A stretch of 64,000 nucleotides of DNA from assembly GCF_009856355.1 (NCBI RefSeq), contig NZ_WMEW01000005.1, positions 173,387 to 237,386 on the forward strand, given 5' to 3'. Origin of the DNA: Halobacillus litoralis. GTDB taxonomy: Bacteria > Bacillota > Bacilli > Bacillales > Halobacillaceae. A program made the position numbers and the translations under genes. Of the stretch, positions 8,710 through 16,534 are shown piece after piece. Position 1 is the stretch's first letter. Each line of letters opens with the position of its first letter. Below the pieces are notes generated by a model that saw only the letters and a list, made by a program, of their open reading frames with translations, did no database searches and was not told the DNA's origin.

Positions 8710-8759
8710 CACCTATTATAAAGAGTGATCAATTGTATTGGTACTTTTTATAATATGTG
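8710..8759 (+). promoter_or_regulatory. Structured 5' leader hairpin of the cold-shock mRNA
   Basis: The 17-base arms 8710-8726 and 8743-8759 can pair along their whole length with one mismatch and one G-U pair, enclosing a 16-base loop. The stem is almost entirely A-U. It is followed by an AU-rich stretch with ACGCAAAACGC before the ribosome-binding site TTGGAGGATCC. Long leaders that refold at low temperature control translation of csp genes in other bacteria; that function here is inferred. Confidence 0.55.
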
Positions 8760-8815
8760 ATTTTTTCATTAACGCAAAACGCATATTAATTTAGAAATAT
8801 TGGAGGATCCATTCC

Positions 8816-9016
8816 ATGAAAACAGGTACAGTGAAGTGGTTTAACGCGGAAAAAGGTTTTGGTTTTATCGAGGTTGAAGGCGAAGACGATGTATTCGTAC
8901 ACTTCAGCGCAATCAACGAAGAAGGCTTCAAATCTCTTGAAGAAGGTCAAGCTGTAGAGTTTGAAGTAACTGAAGGAAATCGCGGACCACAAGCTGCAAA
9001 CGTAACGAAATTATAA
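8816..9016 (+). CDS. Cold-shock protein, CspA/CspB family
   Basis: This 66-residue protein is a single cold-shock domain that binds single-stranded RNA and DNA and acts as an RNA chaperone. The RNP1 motif KGFGFIEV and the RNP2 motif VFVHFSAI are both intact, and the N-terminus [14 protein letters not shown] is typical of the Bacillus CspB/CspC/CspD group. Length equals the family norm. It has its own near-consensus promoter, a long structured leader and a terminator. A ydjO-type gene follows, whose B. subtilis relative is cold-inducible. Which paralogue it is cannot be assigned from sequence alone. Confidence 0.95.
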   Translation: MKTGTVKWFNAEKGFGFIEVEGEDDVFVHFSAINEEGFKSLEEGQAVEFEVTEGNRGPQAANVTKL

Positions 9017-9022
9017 AATCAT

Positions 9023-9055
9023 AAAAAGACTGGCTTTAGTAAGTCAGTCTTTTTT
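9023..9055 (+). terminator. Terminator of the cold-shock gene
   Basis: A 9-bp stem with one mismatch (GACTGGCTT / AAGTCAGTC) and a 4-base loop is preceded by an A-run and followed by TTTTTT. Confidence 0.8.
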
Positions 9056-9087
9056 CTATCATAATTGAGTTAAAGGGGGCTGCTTTA

Positions 9088-9300
9088 ATGGCATTCGGAA
9101 AGAAAAATCAAGCTGAAGTGAAAGAGGAAGACACAAAGATCTGGGTTTGTTCATCCGATGACTGCAACTGCTGGCAGAGGGATAATTTCCGTACGAACGA
9201 CGAGAAGAAATGTCCGATGTGCGGCAGTGAGATGAAGGAAGAGAACAAGGTCCTTCAAGTGGTGGAAAACAACAGCCTGTATTATAAATCTCAGTCATGA
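9088..9300 (+). CDS. ydjO: YdjO-like small zinc-ribbon protein
   Basis: This 70-residue protein matches the B. subtilis cold-inducible protein YdjO in length and cysteine pattern. The pattern is WVCSSDDCNCW followed by KKCPMCGSEM; the VC..DC and CPMC pairs give a four-cysteine zinc ribbon. A tail of mostly polar residues follows. AAAGGGGGC lies before the ATG. Its place directly after a cold-shock gene supports a role in cold adaptation, but the molecular function is not known. Read-through from the csp promoter is possible, although a terminator lies between them. Confidence 0.8.
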   Translation: MAFGKKNQAEVKEEDTKIWVCSSDDCNCWQRDNFRTNDEKKCPMCGSEMKEENKVLQVVENNSLYYKSQS

Positions 9301-9307
9301 TATGGTG

Positions 9308-9341
9308 AAAAAAGCGATTGCTCACGGGCGGTCGCTTTTTT
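9308..9341 (+). terminator. Terminator of ydjO
   Basis: An AAAAAAGCGA / TCGCTTTTTT stem encloses a 14-base loop; it lies 7 bases after the ydjO stop. Confidence 0.75.
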
Positions 9342-9365
9342 CCGTGAGAGGAGGAGAAACCGGAG

Positions 9366-10715
9366 ATGGACAACAAAGTAAAGCAGATGCTGGAAACGAA
9401 ACAAGCCATCAGAAAAAATACGCTTGGAACGATTTTGGACCGCTTTGACGGGGATCTGATGAAATTATCAAAGAAGCAGCGCAGGCAGAAGTACAAAAAA
9501 ATGATGGAAAACCCCTACAGCTTCTTCCGGGGGAGCGCCTACTTATTCTTTCATGACGTCACAGAGCTGCCATTCAGGTTTCACACTCCTGAAGAAAAAC
9601 CTACATGGATTATGGGAGATCTTCACTTTGATAACTACAGTGTGTTTCAAAATGAAAAAAAGGACATCGTCTTTGATGTCGATGATTTCGATGAGGGCTA
9701 CCTCGGGTCTTACTTATATGACATCATGCGGATGGTGGTCAGCATCCGTTTAACGATGGATGAACTGGGTTATCCTGAAGACAGTCATGATGCGATGGTT
9801 GATCATTACCTCAAGCATTACGTGAAGCAGATGGAGGCCTTCCACCATAGAGAGCAGGATCCGCAGACGATGTACTTTACCAAAGAGGAAAGCAGGGGAG
9901 CCGTTAAAAAAGCGATCCGTAAAGTAGAGGAGCGCCGCGCGTCGCATGAATTGGAAAAGCAGACCATCGTGCAGCAGGACTCCATCCGCTCCTTCGATAT
10001 CGGCAGGGAAAAGTTATCCTCCGTTCCGAAGCAGGAGTATGAGCAGCTGGTTAAAGCGTGGGACAACTATTACCAGTCTCTTGACCAAAAACTGCGACGT
10101 CCCCGCGAATTTTACCGGATCAAGGACATCGTAAAGAAACAGGGGTCAGGGATCGGCTCGACCGGGCTGAACCGCTACTACATTCTGATTGAAGGGGACT
10201 CGGGGGACAGCCATGAGGATGACATCATCCTGGAAGCCAAAGAAGCCCGGACACCGATTCCTGCGTATTTCTTCCCATATGATGAGCAGTTCTGGACAGA
10301 GCACCGTCAGCAGGGAAGGCGTGTCATTCACACTCAGCAGGCCATGCACCATTTGTCCGATCCCTATCTCGGTTACTTTACGATGAATAACCGCGATTAT
10401 TATGTGCGTGAACGTTCTCCTTATTCCAAAGATTTAAAGCCGAAACACCTCCTGGAAGAGAAGCGGCTGAAGAAAACGTTGAAAACGATGGCACAAATCA
10501 GCGCCAAGATTCACGCGCGCGCTGACGCAGATATTAATGAAGGCATTCTTCCCTATCACAGCGAAGATGCGATTATGGAAGTCATCAAAGGAAATAAGGA
10601 TGATTTCCGCACGGAACTCATCCTCTGGTCCAGGCATTACAAGGAAAGAGTCAGCAGGGATTATCAGCTGTTTCTGGAATGGTCGAGAGAAAATGACTAC
10701 GTGAAATCTCCATGA
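9366..10715 (+). CDS. DUF2252 family protein, kinase-like fold
   Basis: This 449-residue cytosolic protein matches the DUF2252 family, which is distantly related to aminoglycoside-phosphotransferase-type kinases. The kinase-like core is visible in GDLHFDNYSVF (catalytic-loop-like HxDN pattern) and VFDVDDFDEGYLG (metal-binding Asp-like motif). SFFRGSAYLFFHD near residue 52 is another conserved family block. The substrate is unknown. The ATG at 9366 follows GAGAGGAGGAGAAACC. It stands alone between the cold-shock pair and an ABC-F gene, and no regulatory site was recognised. Confidence 0.82.
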   Translation: MDNKVKQMLETKQAIRKNTLGTILDRFDGDLMKLSKKQRRQKYKKMMENPYSFFRGSAYLFFHDVTELPFRFHTPEEKPTWIMGDLHFDNYSVFQNEKKDIVFDVDDFDEGYLGSYLYDIMRMVVSIRLTMDELGYPEDSHDAMVDHYLKHYVKQMEAFHHREQDPQTMYFTKEESRGAVKKAIRKVEERRASHELEKQTIVQQDSIRSFDIGREKLSSVPKQEYEQLVKAWDNYYQSLDQKLRRPREFYRIKDIVKKQGSGIGSTGLNRYYILIEGDSGDSHEDDIILEAKEARTPIPAYFFPYDEQFWTEHRQQGRRVIHTQQAMHHLSDPYLGYFTMNNRDYYVRERSPYSKDLKPKHLLEEKRLKKTLKTMAQISAKIHARADADINEGILPYHSEDAIMEVIKGNKDDFRTELILWSRHYKERVSRDYQLFLEWSRENDYVKSP

Positions 10716-10787
10716 TGACTGTTCTATGAAGCGGATGAATGATATACTTTTCTTGTTCTACAAACGAAAGCAATGGAGGATTCAGAC

Positions 10788-12404
10788 ATGTTAACAGTAA
10801 ATAACGTAGGGCTTCGATTCGGTGACCAGAAGCTGTTCGAAGACGTCAATATAAAATTCACCCCTGGTAACTGCTACGGGTTAATCGGGGCTAACGGAGC
10901 AGGTAAATCCACATTCCTGAAAATCTTGAGCGGAGAAATTGAACCACAAATCGGAGATGTCAGTCTGAAAAAAGATCAGCGTTTGGCTGTCCTGAAACAG
11001 AACCACTTCGAATACGATGAATACCAGGTGCTTGAAACGGTCATTATGGGCCACACACGTCTGTATGAAGTGATGAAAGAGAAAGACGCCATCTATATGA
11101 AGGGCGATTTCTCTGAGGAGGACGGCATGCGTGCGGCTGAGCTGGAAGGTGAATTCGCAGAAATGAACGGCTGGGAAGCGGATTCCGATGCGGCCCGCCT
11201 TCTTAAAGGACTTGGAATCGGCGAAGATCTTCAAACGAAACAGATGAGTGAGCTTGCCGGTTCGGAAAAAGTTAAAGTCCTTCTGGCCCAGGCCTTGTTC
11301 GGCAATCCTGATGTTCTTCTTCTCGATGAGCCTACCAACCACCTGGACATTAAAGCAATCCAGTGGCTTGAGGATTTCCTGATCGACTTTGAAAACACTG
11401 TCATCGTCGTTTCCCATGACCGTCACTTCCTGAACAACGTATGTACACACATCGCTGACCTTGACTTCGGTAAGATCCAGGTTTATGTCGGAAACTATGA
11501 CTTCTGGTACGAGTCCAGCCAGCTCGCCATGAAGATGGCACAGGAGCAGAATAAGAAGAAGGAAGAAAAGATCAAGGATCTCAAAGAGTTCGTTGCCCGG
11601 TTCAGCGCCAACGCTTCCAAGTCGAAGCAGGCGACGTCCAGGAAAAAACTATTGGATAAGATCACCCTGGACGATATCCAGCCTTCCTCCCGTAAGTATC
11701 CTTATATTGCCTTCCAGGCAGACAGGGAAATCGGAAATGACCTGCTGACGGTGAAAAACCTGTCAAAAACCATTGATGGTGTGAAAGTGCTGGATAACAT
11801 CAGCTTCACATTGAACAAAGATGATAAAGTCGCTCTTGTTGGGGCCAACGAAGTAGCTAAGTCCACGTTGTTCCAAATTCTGATGGGTGAAATCGAACCG
11901 GATGAAGGCAGCTATAAGTGGGGAGTAACGACATCCCAGAGCTATTTCCCTAAAGACAACTCCGAGTTTTTCGACTCCGAACTCAGTCTGGTGGAGTGGC
12001 TTCGCCAGTATTCTCCAGAAGATGAAACGGAAACGTTCCTGCGCGGCTTCCTTGGCCGTATGCTGTTCTCAGGCGAAGAAGCATTGAAGAAAGCAAACGT
12101 CTTGTCCGGTGGAGAAAAAGTCCGCTGCATGCTTTCTAAGATGATGCTGTCAGGGGCTAATGTTCTTCTGTTGGATGAACCAACGAACCACCTGGATCTT
12201 GAGTCCATTACAGCGTTGAACAAAGGATTGATCAATTTCAAAGGCTCTGTCATTTTTGCCTCTCACGACCATGAATTTATCCAGACCATCGCCAATCGGA
12301 TTATCGAATTGACTCCGAGCGGCCTTGTCGATAAGGAAATGACGTACGATGAGTATTTGAATGATCCTGAAATTCAAAAACAAGTCGCTGCTCAATACGC
12401 ATAA
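10788..12404 (+). CDS. ABC-F family ATPase (YkpA/YbiT-like) with one degenerate composite site
   Basis: This 538-residue soluble protein has two ABC ATPase domains and no membrane segment. ABC-F proteins act on the ribosome in translation control or antibiotic resistance. Domain 1 has a normal P-loop GANGAGKS but an altered signature LAGSE (residues 156-160). Domain 2 has a normal signature LSGGE but an altered P-loop GANEVAKS (352-359), lacking two conserved glycines. Both Walker B motifs (LLLDEPTNHLD) are intact. In the usual head-to-tail pairing, the two altered motifs fall in the same ATP site. The ATG at 10788 follows GGAGG; an upstream in-frame ATG at 10773 would overlap that site. Its overall match is to YkpA/YbiT-type proteins. 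Confidence 0.88.
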   Translation: MLTVNNVGLRFGDQKLFEDVNIKFTPGNCYGLIGANGAGKSTFLKILSGEIEPQIGDVSLKKDQRLAVLKQNHFEYDEYQVLETVIMGHTRLYEVMKEKDAIYMKGDFSEEDGMRAAELEGEFAEMNGWEADSDAARLLKGLGIGEDLQTKQMSELAGSEKVKVLLAQALFGNPDVLLLDEPTNHLDIKAIQWLEDFLIDFENTVIVVSHDRHFLNNVCTHIADLDFGKIQVYVGNYDFWYESSQLAMKMAQEQNKKKEEKIKDLKEFVARFSANASKSKQATSRKKLLDKITLDDIQPSSRKYPYIAFQADREIGNDLLTVKNLSKTIDGVKVLDNISFTLNKDDKVALVGANEVAKSTLFQILMGEIEPDEGSYKWGVTTSQSYFPKDNSEFFDSELSLVEWLRQYSPEDETETFLRGFLGRMLFSGEEALKKANVLSGGEKVRCMLSKMMLSGANVLLLDEPTNHLDLESITALNKGLINFKGSVIFASHDHEFIQTIANRIIELTPSGLVDKEMTYDEYLNDPEIQKQVAAQYA

Positions 12405-12410
12405 ACACTT

Positions 12411-12439
12411 GAAAGCCTGTCAAAAGACAGGCTTTTTTT
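12411..12439 (+). terminator. Terminator of the ABC-F gene
   Basis: A perfect stem AAAGCCTGTC / GACAGGCTTT with a 4-A loop is followed by a T-run. Confidence 0.9.
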
Positions 12440-12574
12440 CTGCTTTTTCTGCCTTGATCTTCTATCCTTTCGACCTCCACTATGACCTAAAACCCCTTGA
12501 TTACCTGCATATGTGTGGCGAATTTTGTCTATAACCCCCATTTTTCATCGGAAAGACGCAGTTTTCCTGAACGT

Positions 12575-12591
12575 TGTAATGACAGTGAAAT
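12575..12591 (+). promoter_or_regulatory. Candidate WalR-type box upstream of the yocH-like gene
   Basis: TGTAAT-N5-TGAAAT differs by one base from the WalR (YycF) direct repeat TGTWAH-N5-TGTWAH. It lies about 140 bases before the yocH-like start. B. subtilis yocH is a known WalR target, which makes the site plausible, but one degenerate match is weak evidence. The rest of the 323-base gap (12405-12727) holds the ABC-F terminator and a small GATCAC/GTGATC hairpin near 12676-12700; no clear promoter core was found. Confidence 0.35.
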
Positions 12592-12727
12592 ATAGATGTT
12601 ACGTTTGCAATGAAACTGTTGCTTGTTTGTTCTTAATTTCTACGAAAAATCTGGTAATCTAGTAATTGTGAATTGATCACATCAAAAAATACAAAGTGAT
12701 CGAACAAACAAGGGGAGGCACTATCCT

Positions 12728-13594
12728 ATGAAAAAAACTGTATTTTCTGTTGCAGCGACCGTAGCCTTGACTGGAGCATTTGCCACATCTGTAAGTGCTC
12801 ACGAATCTGAACAATATTCCGTCAACAAAGGGGATACTCTTTGGAGCATCTCTCAAAAATATAATGTATCCGTCAATAACTTGAAATCATGGAACGATCT
12901 AAATTCCAATCTTATTTATCCAAGTCAAACACTTGCCGTATCTAACGCACACAGCAATCAAGCATCTACTTCTACTACTAAATCTTCGAACGCATCCACG
13001 TACACGGTTAAATCCGGAGATACGTTGTTCGCGATCAGCCAAAAATTCAATATTTCCGTCGATCAGCTGATGGCTTGGAACAACTTATCTTCCACTCTCA
13101 TCTACCCAGGGGAACAATTCAAGGTGGACGGACAAAAAGCAGCAGAGACATCTACAGCTCCTGCTGAAGAAAGCACAGCCAAGTCCAGTGAAAGCAGTCA
13201 GAAATCAAGCAGCTCCAGCAATGCCTCTGCTAAAGAAACATCTGCTGAGTCCACAGAAGCTGTGCAGGCAAACACAAATAAAGGAACAAGCAATGATGTT
13301 GTCAAAGAAATTACAGCAGAAGCAACAGCTTACACGGCAAACTGCACAGGCTGCAGTGGTGTGACAGCAACAGGTATTGATCTGAATGCGAATCCAAACC
13401 AAAAAGTCATTGCCGTAGACCCGAACGTAATTCCACTTGGTTCCAAAGTATATGTAGAAGGCTATGGAACAGCTATCGCTGGTGATACCGGCGGCGCCAT
13501 CAACGGAAACCGCGTCGACCTTTATATGCAGGACCGTGGAGATGCGCTTGACTTTGGACGTCAGACGGTCAAAGTACAGGTACTTGCGGACTAA
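12728..13594 (+). CDS. yocH: Secreted LysM-3D protein, YocH-like peptidoglycan hydrolase
   Basis: The 288-residue precursor has a signal peptide of about 24 residues (Lys-rich start, hydrophobic core, cleavage after VSA). Two LysM peptidoglycan-binding modules follow (YSVNKGDTLWSISQKY and YTVKSGDTLFAISQKF), then a Ser/Ala/Glu-rich linker and a C-terminal 3D domain. The three aspartates that give the 3D domain its name are in VDPNVIPLG, AGDTGG and VDLYM. This order and length match B. subtilis YocH, a stationary-phase muramidase-like cell-wall enzyme; related Sps/MltA-like 3D domains cleave glycan strands. GGGGAGG precedes the ATG, and a strong terminator follows. Confidence 0.88.
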   Translation: MKKTVFSVAATVALTGAFATSVSAHESEQYSVNKGDTLWSISQKYNVSVNNLKSWNDLNSNLIYPSQTLAVSNAHSNQASTSTTKSSNASTYTVKSGDTLFAISQKFNISVDQLMAWNNLSSTLIYPGEQFKVDGQKAAETSTAPAEESTAKSSESSQKSSSSSNASAKETSAESTEAVQANTNKGTSNDVVKEITAEATAYTANCTGCSGVTATGIDLNANPNQKVIAVDPNVIPLGSKVYVEGYGTAIAGDTGGAINGNRVDLYMQDRGDALDFGRQTVKVQVLAD

Positions 13595-13611
13595 TCATAG
13601 AGTTATTGGAG

Positions 13612-13651
13612 AAAGACCTTTTCAGTTCAGCTGAAAAGGTCTTTTTTCTTT
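13612..13651 (+). terminator. Terminator of the yocH-like gene
   Basis: A perfect 14-bp stem (AAAGACCTTTTCAG / CTGAAAAGGTCTTT) with a 5-base loop is followed by a T-rich tract. Confidence 0.9.
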
Positions 13652-13710
13652 TATGTATGAAGGCTTATTGATAGACTTAAAACATCTTACATTTAGAAAG
13701 GAGAGTTATC

Positions 13711-14706
13711 ATGAAAGCGATTGTACATGAAGGGAAAGAGGGTCTTGCAGGTCTGAAGGTGAAGCCTATGGAGGAAAAAGAGCCCGCAGGCTTTGAAGTC
13801 AAAGTCCGGATACATACAGCAGGAATGAACCGGAGAGATCTGGCTGTCGCTTCAAAAAGGCATAAGGCGGAAGATCCAGCTGTTATTTTGGGTTCAGATG
13901 CTGCCGGAGTCGTAGAGGAAACAGGATCAGAGGTGACCCGTTTTAAGAAAGGGGACGAAGTGATTATCAATCCAGGGCTCGGATGGAAGGAAAATAGTGA
14001 TGTTCCACCGGAAGGTTTTGAGATTGTCGGTTTTCCTGGTCATGGGACATTTGCTGAAACTTACATAAGTACAGAAGACCATCTGGAGATGAAACCGAAG
14101 CACTTATCCATGGAGGAAGCGGGGGTTCTGGCACTGGCAGCATTGACGGCCTACAGAGCTTTGTTTACTAGAGGAAGAGCAAAGGAAGGAGATACAGTGA
14201 TGCTTCCGGGAATCGGCGGGGGCGTTTTGACGTATGCGCTCAAATTCGCCAAGGCCGAAGGGGCCAGGGTTATCGTTACATCACGTTCCAGTGAGAAGCT
14301 GAAGCAGGCCCTTGATGCGGGAGCGGATAAAGCCATTCTCACAGATTCAGACTGGAGTGAGGAGCTGGCCGATGAGCGGATTGATTTATTGATTGAAAGC
14401 ATTGGAGCAGCTACGTTCCATCAATCGCTTCGTACCGTCCGCAAAGGAGGGACGATTGTCACTTTCGGATCGAGCACGGAGGATGAGGTAAGCTTGAACC
14501 TTCGAGAATTCTTTTACGGACAGTATAATCTGCTCGGGTCGACGATGGGAAGTGCGGAAGAGCTGAGAGCGATGCTTGCTTTCATCGAACGTCACAACAT
14601 CCATCCTGAAGTCGACAGGATGTTCTCGATCGATCAGGCGGCGGAGGCTTTCGAATACATCCGTGATACGAAAAATTTCGGAAAAATTGGTTTTCAAATG
14701 TCATAA
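13711..14706 (+). CDS. yogA: Medium-chain dehydrogenase/reductase, YogA-like NADP-dependent oxidoreductase
   Basis: This 331-residue protein is a medium-chain reductase of the zinc-independent quinone-reductase branch. The N-terminal GroES-like half includes GMNRRDLAV and LGSDAAGVVEETGSEV. The Rossmann half contains MLPGIGGGV, where the GxGGGV dinucleotide-binding motif lies, then VIVTSRSSEKL, whose Ser/Arg residues suggest NADPH preference. The catalytic and structural zinc cysteines of alcohol dehydrogenases are absent, so an enone/quinone reductase activity is more likely than alcohol oxidation. AAAGGAGAG precedes the ATG. It is similar to B. subtilis YogA; the substrate is unknown. Confidence 0.8.
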   Translation: MKAIVHEGKEGLAGLKVKPMEEKEPAGFEVKVRIHTAGMNRRDLAVASKRHKAEDPAVILGSDAAGVVEETGSEVTRFKKGDEVIINPGLGWKENSDVPPEGFEIVGFPGHGTFAETYISTEDHLEMKPKHLSMEEAGVLALAALTAYRALFTRGRAKEGDTVMLPGIGGGVLTYALKFAKAEGARVIVTSRSSEKLKQALDAGADKAILTDSDWSEELADERIDLLIESIGAATFHQSLRTVRKGGTIVTFGSSTEDEVSLNLREFFYGQYNLLGSTMGSAEELRAMLAFIERHNIHPEVDRMFSIDQAAEAFEYIRDTKNFGKIGFQMS

Positions 14707-14718
14707 AATCCCCACTTT

Positions 14719-14738
14719 TTACTTAGTAGCAACTCCGA
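14719..14738 (+). repeat. Dispersed intergenic repeat, copy A
   Basis: Bases 14721-14738 read ACTTAGTAGCAACTCCGA, identical to copies C (23840-23857, minus strand) and D (38828-38845, minus strand). With the two preceding T bases it matches copy C over 20 bases. It begins 13 bases after the stop of the yogA-like gene and on the same strand. Nothing else recognisable lies in this gap up to the PadR-like gene. Confidence 0.8.
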
Positions 14739-14848
14739 AGGGCAATAGAAAAAACAATCCCTAAGCGAACAAATGTGCTTATGATTGGACAAATATACCA
14801 TCGTTTATTGTAAAATGAAAGTATTCAACAAGGAAGGGGAGGATCGCC

Positions 14849-15229
14849 GTGTCACATAAAAACAACCCGAAGCGTTTTGCATTAAATATGAGTGCAGCGC
14901 AGTTTACTAAATTTTATATCATGCACTTACTTCAAATCCGCCAGCCGATGATCAGTGAACATTTCAAGACGGAATTTAAGCAGCTGACGAAAAACTGGAT
15001 CCCGGCACCTTCGACACTTCTGGATACATTACATGAAATGACGGAACAGGGGTTACTCTATCGGAAGGAAGATTACAAATCTCATGATCGGAAACGCCAG
15101 AAAGTATACTGGTATTACCTGACCGATCAAGGGAAAGAAGAATTCGATGTATTAAAAAAGCGGTATAAGCTTTTGTTTGAAGAGCAGATACAGATTTTAA
15201 ATCAGATTATGAAAGATGTGTATCGGTAG
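14849..15229 (+). CDS. PadR-like winged-helix transcriptional regulator
   Basis: The 126-residue product has a winged-helix layout. A helical start (FTKFYIMHLLQIRQPMIS) leads into a recognition region around WIPAPSTLLDTLHEMTEQGLL and then a basic wing (DRKRQKVYWYYLTDQGKEEF). The Y-LTDQGK pattern is typical of the PadR-family wing, and the protein ends in a short helix suited to dimer formation. GTG at 14849 is used, preceded by AAGGGGAGG. It lies 20 bases upstream of the luciferase-like oxidoreductase gene, so the two are probably cotranscribed and the regulator may control that oxidoreductase. The effector is unknown. Confidence 0.75.
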   Translation: MSHKNNPKRFALNMSAAQFTKFYIMHLLQIRQPMISEHFKTEFKQLTKNWIPAPSTLLDTLHEMTEQGLLYRKEDYKSHDRKRQKVYWYYLTDQGKEEFDVLKKRYKLLFEEQIQILNQIMKDVYR

Positions 15230-15248
15230 CAGGAAAGGATGACAACAT

Positions 15249-16244
15249 GTGAGACTGAGTGTACTTGATCAAAGCCCTATATCCAAGGGGGAAACTGCCG
15301 AACAAGCGCTGCATAACACCATTGAGCTGGCCCGGTGGACAGAGAAGCTGGGTTATTACCGGTACTGGGTGGCTGAACACCACAGCACGAATGGACTGGC
15401 GGGTTCTTCTCCCGAGATATTAATCGGTCAAATCGCAGCGGCTACAAACAGCATCCGTGTCGGTTCAGGAGGAGTGCTCCTTCCTCAATACAGCCCGTTG
15501 AAAGTAGCTGAAAATTTCAGGGTATTGGAGGCCTTTTACCCGGGCAGAATCGATCTCGGGCTTGGACGCTCACCTGGAGGCGGTCGTAAAACAAGACTGG
15601 CTTTGACGGACGGTTTGGAAAAGCCGCTCAGCTCTTTTTCCCGTCAGGTTAAAGAACTGCAGCAGTTCCTGCACGGCATAGTGCCTAAAGGAAGCGATTA
15701 TTACGGGGTGACGGCAAGGCCGGCAACACAAAGGCAGCCGGAAACGTGGATTCTCGGTTTGTCCGAACGCGGCGCCCGTCATGCAGCCGTAAACGGAACA
15801 GGGTTTACACTCGGACACTTCATCAGTCCTGACAACGGTACAGCTGCACTGAATACTTACCGGGAAAGATTCAAACCTTCTCCGGCGCTTGATGAGCCTT
15901 ACGTTAATGTCTGTATTTTTGTGGTCTGTGCAGAAACAGAGGAAAAAGCAGAAAGACTGGCACTTAGTCAGGACCTCTGGCTCCTGCAGGTTGAAAAAGG
16001 ACTGGAGACACGTGTTCCTTCAATCGAGGAAGTTGAAAGCTGCGATTTTTCTGAGAGGGAAAAGGAGAAAATCCAGCAAAACCGCCGGCGTGCGGTTATC
16101 GGCACACCCCGGCAGGTGAAAGAGCGTCTGCTTGAACTGGCAGAGCTGTATCAGACCGAGGAGTTTTTGATCATAACGAATATTTACAATTGGGAGGATA
16201 AGAAAGAATCCTATCGTCTGATCGCTGAACAATTCCATTCCTAA
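15249..16244 (+). CDS. LLM-class flavin-dependent oxidoreductase
   Basis: This 331-residue protein belongs to the bacterial luciferase-like monooxygenase superfamily, FMN-dependent TIM-barrel enzymes. The start MRLSVLDQSPI, then YYRYWVAEHH at about residues 36-45, IRVGSGGVLLP and IDLGLGRSPGG are characteristic of the single-subunit group that includes B. subtilis YceB-like proteins. GTG at 15249 begins the frame; an ATG two bases earlier is followed at once by TGA, so it cannot encode a product. AGGAAAGGATGA serves as the ribosome-binding region. It probably forms a two-gene operon with the PadR-like regulator. The substrate is unknown. Confidence 0.85.
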   Translation: MRLSVLDQSPISKGETAEQALHNTIELARWTEKLGYYRYWVAEHHSTNGLAGSSPEILIGQIAAATNSIRVGSGGVLLPQYSPLKVAENFRVLEAFYPGRIDLGLGRSPGGGRKTRLALTDGLEKPLSSFSRQVKELQQFLHGIVPKGSDYYGVTARPATQRQPETWILGLSERGARHAAVNGTGFTLGHFISPDNGTAALNTYRERFKPSPALDEPYVNVCIFVVCAETEEKAERLALSQDLWLLQVEKGLETRVPSIEEVESCDFSEREKEKIQQNRRRAVIGTPRQVKERLLELAELYQTEEFLIITNIYNWEDKKESYRLIAEQFHS

Positions 16245-16329
16245 TGTCTCCGAAATGAATAAAATGAGTCATTCACCCATACCAATTCCTCCTTTTTCTC
16301 ATATATAAAAAGGGAAAGGGGGAATAAAT

Positions 16330-16416
16330 ATGAGTAAAGGATATGGTGGAGGATTTGCGCTGATCGTTGTATTGTTCATTCTCCTTATTATCGTCGGAGC
16401 TTCCTGGTGGTATTAA
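16330..16416 (+). CDS. YjcZ-type small membrane peptide
   Basis: This 28-residue peptide starts MSKGYGGGFALIVVLFIL and ends GASWWY. The Gly-rich GYGGGFAL head followed by one hydrophobic helix is diagnostic of the YjcZ/YczN-type sporulation-associated peptides of Bacillaceae. AAAGGGGGAATAAAT precedes the ATG, and a strong terminator lies 9 bases after the stop, so it is an independent small gene. The role is not known beyond association with spore formers. Confidence 0.85.
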   Translation: MSKGYGGGFALIVVLFILLIIVGASWWY

Positions 16417-16424
16417 AAAGCAGG

Positions 16425-16451
16425 AGCGCGGGATTTCCCGCGCTTTTTTTC
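16425..16451 (+). terminator. Terminator of the YjcZ-type gene
   Basis: A perfect GC-rich stem AGCGCGGGA / TCCCGCGCT with a 2-base spacer is followed by seven T. Confidence 0.9.
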
Positions 16452-16534
16452 ATGCTTCCGGCCAAGGTGATATTTTAAAATGAGACGAACTAGGATATAA
16501 TGGACGACATGACTTGTCAAAAAGGGTGAATAAA

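Noticed and set aside
15247..15252. ATG at 15247 as start of the luciferase-like gene
   Set aside because: It is followed immediately by TGA; the GTG at 15249 is in the correct frame.
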